A DNA stretch of 7,421 nt, taken from CAVVWJ01 sp964475685. GTDB taxonomy: Bacteria > Gemmatimonadota > Gemmatimonadetes > Gemmatimonadales > GWC2-71-9. Positions 1-5,252 of this stretch are shown here, in pieces. The position numbers and the translations under genes were made by a program. Numbering within the stretch: the first letter of the stretch is position 1; each line of letters starts with the position of its first letter. The notes under the pieces were generated by a model. It ran no database searches. It saw only the letters and a list, made by a program, of their open reading frames with translations, and was not told the origin of the DNA. Location: positions 1 through 7,421 of the forward strand of contig CAYYXP010000081.1 in the NCBI GenBank assembly GCA_964475685.1. Direction: 5' to 3'.

Positions 1-8
1 CACACGGC

Positions 9-124
9 CTGACGCGCGGCTCAGGGGATGTCGTCTCCGCCCCGACCGCCGCTCCGGCAGACCGCCCCCGGTGCATCGATGCGGCGTCGCGGTTTGGAGC
101 GGCATCCCCTGAGCAGCGCGTCAG
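9..124 (+). repeat. Long imperfect hairpin (inverted repeat)
   Basis: The arms at 9-30 and 103-124 pair at 21 of 22 positions, with one mismatch (18/115). If the plus strand is transcribed, pairing continues inward with G-U wobbles (31-34 with 99-102). It continues again, with small bulges, between 42-52 and 81-92, and an internal CCGG pair (54-57 with 68-71) lies near the tip. The whole 116-nt block could fold into one long hairpin. No transposase, tRNA-like fold, or target-site duplication is visible, and the element starts too close to the window edge to judge its left flank. It could be a dispersed palindromic repeat, a non-coding RNA, or a terminator for a gene to the left. The inverted repeat is directly visible; the function is unknown. 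Confidence 0.6.
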
Positions 125-175
125 CCGGGCGGTGGCGTGCCCACTTCCTCCCCCGGACGCAGCCGGCTGCAGCGC

Positions 176-268
176 GACGAGGGGTGTGCCGCTCCCGCAC
201 GCGACGGCGTACCGACCACTGCGATCGAGCAGCCGACGAGGGGTGTGCCGCTCCCGCCCGCGACGGTG
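176..268 (+). repeat. Two 34-nt direct repeats, 59-nt period
   Basis: Copy 1 (176-209) and copy 2 (235-268) match at 32 of 34 positions, differing at 199/258 and 208/267. The first 23 bases are identical and begin GACGAGGGGTGTGCCGCTCC. A 25-nt unlike stretch separates them. Both are preceded by a short GCAG-containing palindromic element: a perfect 12-bp palindrome at 159-170 before copy 1, and a CTGC/GCAG mini-hairpin at 219-232 before copy 2. The similarity therefore extends slightly to the left with a one-base indel. The repeats lie 100 nt upstream of the reductase gene, in otherwise non-coding DNA. They may be copies of a dispersed intergenic repeat; two units do not make a CRISPR array. 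Confidence 0.7.
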
Positions 269-293
269 CCCCGCCCACCGCGGGCCACGCGGC

Positions 294-323
294 TTCTGGC
301 CGCTTACCACCGGCCGCTATATT
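294..323 (+). promoter_or_regulatory. Possible sigma70-type promoter of the reductase gene
   Basis: TATATT (318-323) is the only AT-rich hexamer in this GC-rich leader and lies 46 nt before the GTG start, a plausible -10 position. The matching -35 region (about 294-299, TTCTGG) is weak. A direct repeat GGCCGCTTA/GGCCGCTAT (298-306 and 312-320) overlaps the element and could be a regulator site or chance. Only the -10-like hexamer carries weight. Confidence 0.35.
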
Positions 324-369
324 TGAGCACCGACCAGGCGACCGGTCCCCAGCGCACGCAGGAGAAAAC

Positions 370-1395
370 GTGGCCGAGCAGGACATCAGGGACATCTCGA
401 TCATCGGCGGTGGTCCCACCGGGCTCTTCGCCGCCTTCTACGCCGGAATGCGCGGCGCCTCCGCGCGCATCATCGACGCCCTGCCCGCGCTCGGCGGCCA
501 GCTCATGGCGCTCTATCCCGAGAAGTACATCTTCGACGTCGCCGGCTTTCCGAAAATCCTGGCCAAGGATCTCGTGCGCGACATGGCGGTGCAGGGGCTC
601 CAGTTCGGCGCCACGACCCACCTCGGGGAGGTCGTCACCGGGCTGCGTCGGGTCGAGGATGACGGCGAACGCCGCTTCCTGCTCGAGACGTCCGCCGCCA
701 CCTATCCCACTCGCACCATCCTCATCGCCGCCGGCATCGGGGCGTTCGAGGCCCGCAGGCTCGGCGTGGAGGGGGAAGAGCAGTACGAGGAGCGGGGGCT
801 CTACTTCAAGGTGCTCGACCCGAAGCAGTTCGAGGGCCAGCGCGTGCTTCTCGTCGGCGGCGGCGACTCCGCCTTCGACTGGGCGGTCAATCTGCAGGGC
901 ATCGCCAAGTCCATCATGCTGATCCACCGGCGCGACGGCTTCCGGGCCCATGCGGCAACGATCAACCAGGTGCAGGAGCTGAGCCGCGCCCGCAAGTGCG
1001 ACCTCCGGACCTTCTGGGAGGTGAAGGCGCTGCATGGGAACGGGCGAGTGGAAGGAGTCACCATCGTCAACAACAAGACCAAGGAGGAGGAACGGCTCGC
1101 GGTGGACGCGGTCATTCCGCTCCTGGGCTTCCACTCCGATCTGGGCGCCATCAAGGAGTGGGGTCTGGATACTGCGAAGGCCGACATCAAGGTGGATCAG
1201 GTGATGGCGACCAACGTCCCAGGCATCTACGCTGCGGGCGACATCACCAGTTATCCGGGAAAGCTCAAGCTGATTGCAACGGGTGCCGGCGAGGCGTGCA
1301 TCGCGGTGAACAACGCCGTTCACTACATCAACCCGAAGGCCAAGGTCAATCCCGGCCATTCCTCGAACATGGCGATCTTTGGGCAGAGCGAATAG
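370..1395 (+). CDS. Ferredoxin/flavodoxin-NADP+ reductase (TrxR-like, YumC type)
   Basis: This 341-residue cytosolic FAD/NADPH oxidoreductase is expected to move electrons between NADPH and ferredoxin or flavodoxin. The GTG start at 370 is chosen because AGGAG (360-364) sits 5 nt upstream and the protein then begins a few residues before the FAD Rossmann strand. Visible motifs are FAD-binding GGGPTG (13-18), then GGQLMALYPEK and DVAGFP (42-61), typical of type-2 FNRs. The NADPH-binding GGGDSA (163-168) follows, with HRRDGFRAH (186 onward) probably contacting the NADP 2'-phosphate. The second FAD motif AAGDIT is at 288-293, and a C-terminal HSS (330-332) is present. The redox-active CxxC of true thioredoxin reductases is absent; the only two cysteines are isolated. 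Length fits the family (about 330-350). The frame stays open upstream to position 28, but without a ribosome site or domain content. It converges on dacB. Confidence 0.92.
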   Translation: MAEQDIRDISIIGGGPTGLFAAFYAGMRGASARIIDALPALGGQLMALYPEKYIFDVAGFPKILAKDLVRDMAVQGLQFGATTHLGEVVTGLRRVEDDGERRFLLETSAATYPTRTILIAAGIGAFEARRLGVEGEEQYEERGLYFKVLDPKQFEGQRVLLVGGGDSAFDWAVNLQGIAKSIMLIHRRDGFRAHAATINQVQELSRARKCDLRTFWEVKALHGNGRVEGVTIVNNKTKEEERLAVDAVIPLLGFHSDLGAIKEWGLDTAKADIKVDQVMATNVPGIYAAGDITSYPGKLKLIATGAGEACIAVNNAVHYINPKAKVNPGHSSNMAIFGQSE

Positions 1396-1403
1396 CGAGC
1401 CGC

Positions 1404-1426
1404 GGGGAGGACGTCACCTCCCCTTT
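1404..1426 (+). terminator. Likely rho-independent terminator of the reductase gene
   Basis: GGGGAGG (1404-1410) and CCTCCCC (1417-1423) form a perfect 7-bp G/C stem with a 6-nt loop, followed by only three T residues (1424-1426). It begins 9 nt after the reductase stop codon. The loop holds the dacB stop codon and the right arm lies in the last dacB codons, so the structure sits in the junction of two converging transcripts. On the minus strand no T tract follows. The T tail is short, so strength is uncertain. Confidence 0.5.
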
Positions 1427-2898
1427 GCCATCTCCAGGACCACGCTGTCGATGGCGGCGAGAATCATGCTCCTGGTCTGCGTGTGGTGATTCGCCTGCAC
1501 CGAGAAGGTGAGCACCCTTCCCTCCGCCAGCTCCACGTATCCCGACAGGGTATTGACGCCGCCGATGCTTCCGTCCTTGGCGCGGACCCGGCCCTCGAGC
1601 GGTGTTCCGACGAACCGCCTGCGCAGCGAGCCGGTGTTCCCCGACCGCGGCAGTCCGGCGGCAAACGTGGCGTATCCCGGGTGAGCGCGGATGAATCGCA
1701 GGATCCGGGTAAAGGCGAGCGGTGTGACCAGATTGCGGCTGGAGAGCCCCGAACCGTCCCGCAGCGAGAACTCGGTCGAATCGACCCTCACCGAATCGAT
1801 GAGGAAGCGGCGCTCCACGGCGAGCCCCTCTTCCCACGACCCCGCCTTCCCGAACCGGCGGCCCAGCTGCTTGAGCAGCATCTCGGCGAACCAGTTCTGG
1901 CTGGTGTTGAGGATCGGGAAGACCCAGTCGCGAAGCGGCCGTGATCTCACCTCCGCGAGGGGAGCGCCGCCTCGCGCGCCGCGGTAGAGCATCGAGTCGG
2001 TCGTCGAGCGCGTCGCGCCGGTGACCGCGACCCCCGCCTCGACGAGCAACTTCCGGAGCGCTCGCGCGGTGAAGAGGTTCGGATCGGGGATGGCGAACGA
2101 CTCGGTCTGCGTCCGGTGGTCGCGGGCGACGGTACCCTCCGCCCATACCTGCATCGTGCCGGGCACCCGGTAGAAGCGGTCCCCGATGTCCGACTCCTTC
2201 CCGGCCGCCACCGTCACGGTCCGGTTCTCGAAGGCGATGTCTCCCAGGTCGGGCGTCATGGAGATCGCGGCGGGTACGCCGGTCTCCGGCCCCGGCCCCC
2301 AGGTGAAGTCCACGCTGTTGTCGTTGAACCCCAGTCCGGAGACCGGTGCGGCGTACCACCAGTTGAGATCGAACCCCTCCCAATCCGGGTGGACCGTGAG
2401 CGGCTCGAAATAGCTCCCGTCGCCCACCAGGTCCCCGTGCACCTCGCGAATGCCGCGGGCGCGGAGCGCGATGGCCAGCTCGCGGAGCTGCGCGAAGGCG
2501 TCGGTGTCGCACACGCCGGGGGCCGTGGTATCGGCGGCGAAGCAGCGGCGGTCCATCGTCGGGTCGCCCCGGCCGTACAGGATGAGGTCTCCTTCCACGA
2601 CGCCGTTCACGACCGGCCCGCCGGCATGGAGGCTGGTGCGCACCGTCCAGTCGGGCGGGAGGAGGGCCGAGGCGACGGCGGCCACCACGATCTTGGCGTT
2701 GCTGGCGGGAATGAAGAGGCGCCGCTCGTTTCGCCCGTGGAGCAGGCGGCCGTGGTCGTCCACGACCGCCACGCCCCAGAGTTGGCGATCGAACGGCGGG
2801 GCATCCAGCCTGGCGTCCATCCGCTTGCCGATGGACTGGGCCTGGAGCGCGGGCACCACGGCCAGCAGCAGCCACGCCGCCACCCTCACCTCAGTCAT
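1414..2898 (-). CDS. dacB: D-alanyl-D-alanine carboxypeptidase/endopeptidase (PBP4 family, peptidase S13)
   Basis: The 494-residue product is a periplasmic class C penicillin-binding protein that removes terminal D-Ala from, or cleaves cross-links in, peptidoglycan. The ATG at 2898 is followed directly by a signal peptide (hydrophobic AAWLLLAVVPAL, likely cleavage after AQA near residue 20). Upstream in-frame starts lack a better ribosome site. The catalytic S66-N-A-K69 (SxxK) lies in FIPASNAK. The second motif S333-Q-N335 follows after the large insertion expected in PBP4 proteins, which also carries the family-like GRGDPTM stretch. The third motif reads K441-D-G443 instead of the usual KTG. 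C119 and C130 are the only cysteines of the mature protein and could form a disulfide. Length is close to E. coli PBP4. It is transcribed divergently from the Omp85-tamB pair. Family assignment is firm; the activity with KDG is inferred. Confidence 0.92.
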   Translation of the reverse strand: MTEVRVAAWLLLAVVPALQAQSIGKRMDARLDAPPFDRQLWGVAVVDDHGRLLHGRNERRLFIPASNAKIVVAAVASALLPPDWTVRTSLHAGGPVVNGVVEGDLILYGRGDPTMDRRCFAADTTAPGVCDTDAFAQLRELAIALRARGIREVHGDLVGDGSYFEPLTVHPDWEGFDLNWWYAAPVSGLGFNDNSVDFTWGPGPETGVPAAISMTPDLGDIAFENRTVTVAAGKESDIGDRFYRVPGTMQVWAEGTVARDHRTQTESFAIPDPNLFTARALRKLLVEAGVAVTGATRSTTDSMLYRGARGGAPLAEVRSRPLRDWVFPILNTSQNWFAEMLLKQLGRRFGKAGSWEEGLAVERRFLIDSVRVDSTEFSLRDGSGLSSRNLVTPLAFTRILRFIRAHPGYATFAAGLPRSGNTGSLRRRFVGTPLEGRVRAKDGSIGGVNTLSGYVELAEGRVLTFSVQANHHTQTRSMILAAIDSVVLEMAKGR

Positions 2899-3070
2899 AC
2901 GACACCCGGGGGTCCACTTTCGCATAGGGCACGTCCGTGAGCAGGTAGTATTCGAGGCCGCGACGAACAGGATCGGGGCCCGAAGCAGTCGGCGCATGGG
3001 CGGGTGCAATGCTCGGGTGGCCGGTCCCGTTGACTTGAAGGCGTAAGGTGGTCAAACTACATGGCTTACA
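2891..3070 (-). other. Coding-like open tail without a usable start, overlapping the dacB start
   Basis: On the minus strand a frame runs from just after a TGA (3073-3071) to a TGA at 2893-2891, overlapping the dacB start by 8 nt. Its last 19 residues read YYLLTDVPYAKVDPRVSYD, a natural-looking protein C-terminus. The last 23 codons have about 19 G or C third positions. The dacB-frame reading of the same bases has less G/C at third positions and an odd Cys/Thr/Trp-rich composition. There is no in-frame ATG or GTG. The only conventional alternative, TTG at 3055-3053, lacks a good ribosome site and falls in the predicted -10 element. It may be the remnant of a gene once upstream of dacB, or chance. 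I do not recognise the family. Confidence 0.2.
3030..3058 (+). promoter_or_regulatory. Promoter of the Omp85-tamB operon
   Basis: TTGACT (3030-3035) matches five of six bases of the sigma70 -35 consensus. It is separated by exactly 17 nt from CAAACT (3053-3058), a weaker -10 that keeps the key A at position 2 and T at position 6. Transcription would begin near 3065, leaving a leader of roughly 65 nt before the GTG at 3132. The -10 overlaps that of the opposing promoter. Confidence 0.5.
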
Positions 3071-3082
3071 TCATGTCGTCAA
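3054..3082 (-). promoter_or_regulatory. dacB: Promoter of dacB (divergent)
   Basis: Read on the minus strand, TTGACG (3082-3077) is followed after exactly 17 nt by TAGTTT (3059-3054), which keeps T1, A2 and T6 of the -10 consensus. Transcription would start near 3047, giving a dacB leader of about 150 nt. The -10 hexamer shares five bases with the plus-strand -10, so both promoters centre on position 3056. Confidence 0.5.
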
Positions 3083-3121
3083 TCGCCAGTCCGCCGCCCT
3101 CCACGCCTCACCGTGCCGCGT

Positions 3122-3131
3122 TGGAGCTCCA
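3122..3131 (+). promoter_or_regulatory. Ribosome binding site embedded in a perfect palindrome
   Basis: GGAG (3123-3126) lies 5 nt before the GTG at 3132 and decides the start of the Omp85 gene. The ten bases TGGAGCTCCA (3122-3131) form a perfect palindrome ending directly at the start codon. Confidence 0.6.
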
Positions 3132-5252
3132 GTGAGGGGCGCCGCGGTGGCGGCGCTCGCCTTGGCGCTGGCCGCCGCCGTGCCTGCCGCCGCCCAGAAC
3201 GGCGACCGGGTGGTGCGCCAGCTCGACTTCGAAGGCAACAACGCGATTCCCGACGAGGTGCTCGCCACCGCGATCGCCACCACGAACTCGAGCTGGTTCG
3301 CCCGCGCTTTTCTCTTCCGCTGGGTTGGCCTCGGGGAGAAGCGCTTCTTCGACGAGCAGGAGTTCCGCCGGGACGTGGTCCGGCTCGACGTGTTCTATCG
3401 CCGGAGCGGCTACCCCCATGTCGAGGTAGACACCACCGTCCGCCGTACCGGGCAGAACGTCCACATCACGTTCACCATTGTGGAAGGAGAGCCGACCCGG
3501 GTCACTCACCTCGCCGTCACCGGGCTCGACAGCCTGGAAGAGAAGGTGCGGGCGACGACCCTGGTGGATCTCCCGCTCCGCCCGGGCGATCCGTTCAACC
3601 GCTACGTGATGCAGGTCACCGCGGACACGATCACCCGGCGGCTCCGTGACCGCGGGTACCCGTCGGCGCGCGTCTTCTCCAGCTTCGAGACCAACAAGGA
3701 TGCCAACACGGCGGACGTGGCGATGGCAGTGGAGCCGGGGCATCGGGCGGTGATCGGCACGGTCACGGTCGATGGAGTCAAGCGGGTCACGCCCGACCTG
3801 GTGCGCCAGCTCCTCATCAGCCGCCCGGGCCGGCTCTACTCGCAGGACGAGCTGTTCCAGAGCCAGCGCAATCTCTACGGGTCCGACCTCTTCCGCTTCG
3901 CCACGGTCAACGTGGACTCGGCCTCGTTCAGACCGGACGCGGATTCGGTGCCGGTCCTGGTGCAGGTGAACGAGGCGAGGCGGCACCGCATCCGGAGCGG
4001 GATCGGCTACGGCACCGACGACTGCTTCCGCGGGTCCGCGGTGTGGACGACGCGCAATTTTCTCGGGGGAGGCGGCCGGATCCTCGAGCTCACGAGCCGG
4101 GTCTCGAAGGTCGGGGTCGGCGACCCCTTCGACTGGGGGCTGGCCAACAGCATCTGCAGCTCCTCGAAGGAAGACACCGTCGGCTCGGCAAAGGTGAACT
4201 TCTACCTCGGCGCATCGCTCCGCCGCCCCGCCTTCCTCTCGCCGAACAACACGATCTCGGTCTCGGTCTACTCTGAGCGGAGGTCGGAGTTCAAGGTGTA
4301 TCTCCGGCAGGAGACCGGGGCGACGGTGCTCCTGCGCCGGGAGACCCCCAGGCGCCAGATCCCGCTCTCGCTGGCCTACAACATCTCGTATGGCAGCACG
4401 GAGGCGTCGGCGGTCAGCTTCTGCGCGTCGTTCAACGCCTGCACCCCGGACCTGGTGGAACTCCTCAGCCAGCGCCGCGTTCTGGCTACCCTCACGGCCG
4501 CGGGAACGATTCCCCGGGTCAACAACCCTCTCGATCCGAGCCGCGGGTCACTCGCCTCGCTCGAGGCGACGCTCAGCTCGAGATTCATCGGTTCCTCGTC
4601 GATTCAGCAGTTCACCCGGCTGGTGGGGGATTACTCGCGGTATCACCCGCTGACGCGCGACGTGGTGCTGAGCTGGAGGGTACGCGGTGGAATCATCTTC
4701 TCGCCGACCGTGGATGTCGCCACCGAGTCGGGCAACTTCATTCCGCCCGAGCAGCGCTTCTACGGCGGCGGTTCCAACGACGTGCGCGGCTACCGGAGGA
4801 ACGAGTTGGGCCCTGTGGTGTACGTGGTTCCGCAGACGCACCTCGATTCCATGTCGGCGCTCGGACTGCCGCCGAGCCACGACTCGGTGACCGTCGCGGC
4901 CACCGGCGGGAATGCCATCGCCCTGGGCAACGTGGAGTTGCGGGTGCCGTCGCCGGTCTTCAGCTCGCGCATGCGCCTGGCGGCGTTCGTGGATGCCGGC
5001 GGTGTGTGGCAGCGTGGCGCGCCCAACTCTTCCACGGGCATCCGGGTGACTCCCGGCGTCGGCCTCAGGATCAGCACCCCGCTCGGGCCGGCGCGGCTCG
5101 ACGTGGCCTACAATCCGTATGGTCTCGAGAACGGCATGCTTTTCCAGGTCGACAGCGTGGGCACGCTCACCCCGGTCCCGGGACAGGAATCGTTCGTGCT
5201 CGACCGGAAGGGCCGTGTCACCTATCACATCGCCGTGGGCCAGGCGTTCTGA
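3132..5252 (+). CDS. Omp85-superfamily outer membrane protein (BamA/TamA family, TamA-like)
   Basis: The 706-residue precursor is an outer-membrane beta-barrel with periplasmic POTRA domains, expected to insert or assemble outer-membrane proteins. GTG at 3132 is chosen for the GGAG 5 nt upstream and because an Ala/Leu-rich signal peptide starts at once, probably cleaved after AAAQ (residue 22). Three POTRA-like repeats follow at about 26-121, 122-203 and 204-282, recognisable by strands such as RQLDFEGNNAI, THLAVTGL and IGTVTVDGV. The barrel spans about 285-706. It includes the lid-loop motif V551-R-G-Y554 within FYGGGSNDVRGYR and ends in a terminal Phe (GQAF), as in the Omp85 C-terminal beta-signal. 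Canonical BamA has five POTRAs and proteobacterial TamA has three. The count here and the coupled tamB favour a TamA-like role. The barrel has four cysteines (298, 342, 431, 437), unusual for this class. Whether it is instead the main BamA cannot be told from the window. Confidence 0.9.
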   Translation: MRGAAVAALALALAAAVPAAAQNGDRVVRQLDFEGNNAIPDEVLATAIATTNSSWFARAFLFRWVGLGEKRFFDEQEFRRDVVRLDVFYRRSGYPHVEVDTTVRRTGQNVHITFTIVEGEPTRVTHLAVTGLDSLEEKVRATTLVDLPLRPGDPFNRYVMQVTADTITRRLRDRGYPSARVFSSFETNKDANTADVAMAVEPGHRAVIGTVTVDGVKRVTPDLVRQLLISRPGRLYSQDELFQSQRNLYGSDLFRFATVNVDSASFRPDADSVPVLVQVNEARRHRIRSGIGYGTDDCFRGSAVWTTRNFLGGGGRILELTSRVSKVGVGDPFDWGLANSICSSSKEDTVGSAKVNFYLGASLRRPAFLSPNNTISVSVYSERRSEFKVYLRQETGATVLLRRETPRRQIPLSLAYNISYGSTEASAVSFCASFNACTPDLVELLSQRRVLATLTAAGTIPRVNNPLDPSRGSLASLEATLSSRFIGSSSIQQFTRLVGDYSRYHPLTRDVVLSWRVRGGIIFSPTVDVATESGNFIPPEQRFYGGGSNDVRGYRRNELGPVVYVVPQTHLDSMSALGLPPSHDSVTVAATGGNAIALGNVELRVPSPVFSSRMRLAAFVDAGGVWQRGAPNSSTGIRVTPGVGLRISTPLGPARLDVAYNPYGLENGMLFQVDSVGTLTPVPGQESFVLDRKGRVTYHIAVGQAF

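Noticed and set aside
9..124. Integron attC site
   Set aside because: The size and hairpin shape are suggestive, but the conserved AAC/GTT core boxes at the ends are missing and no integrase or cassette is present.
176..268. CRISPR array
   Set aside because: There are only two imperfect units with a 25-nt gap, no further copies on either side, and no cas genes in the window.
28..369. N-terminal extension of the reductase to position 28
   Set aside because: The frame is open, but the sequence is Arg/Pro/Ala-rich, covers the hairpin and direct repeats, and has no family counterpart. GTG at 370 has a well-placed AGGAG.
1346..2875. Second long minus-strand frame (509 codons) within dacB
   Set aside because: It is offset from the dacB frame and Arg/Gly/Pro-rich with no recognisable motif. 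The dacB frame carries all three PBP motifs.
2899..3009. Longer dacB start at TTG 3009 or ATG 2997/2925
   Set aside because: These have no better ribosome site and would place 9-37 odd residues before a complete signal peptide. Some doubt remains because the site before 2898 is also weak.
3048..3131. Omp85 start at GTG 3048
   Set aside because: It has an AAGG nearby but lies between the predicted -35 and transcription start. It would add 28 non-signal residues before the signal peptide, and GTG at 3132 has GGAG at ideal spacing.
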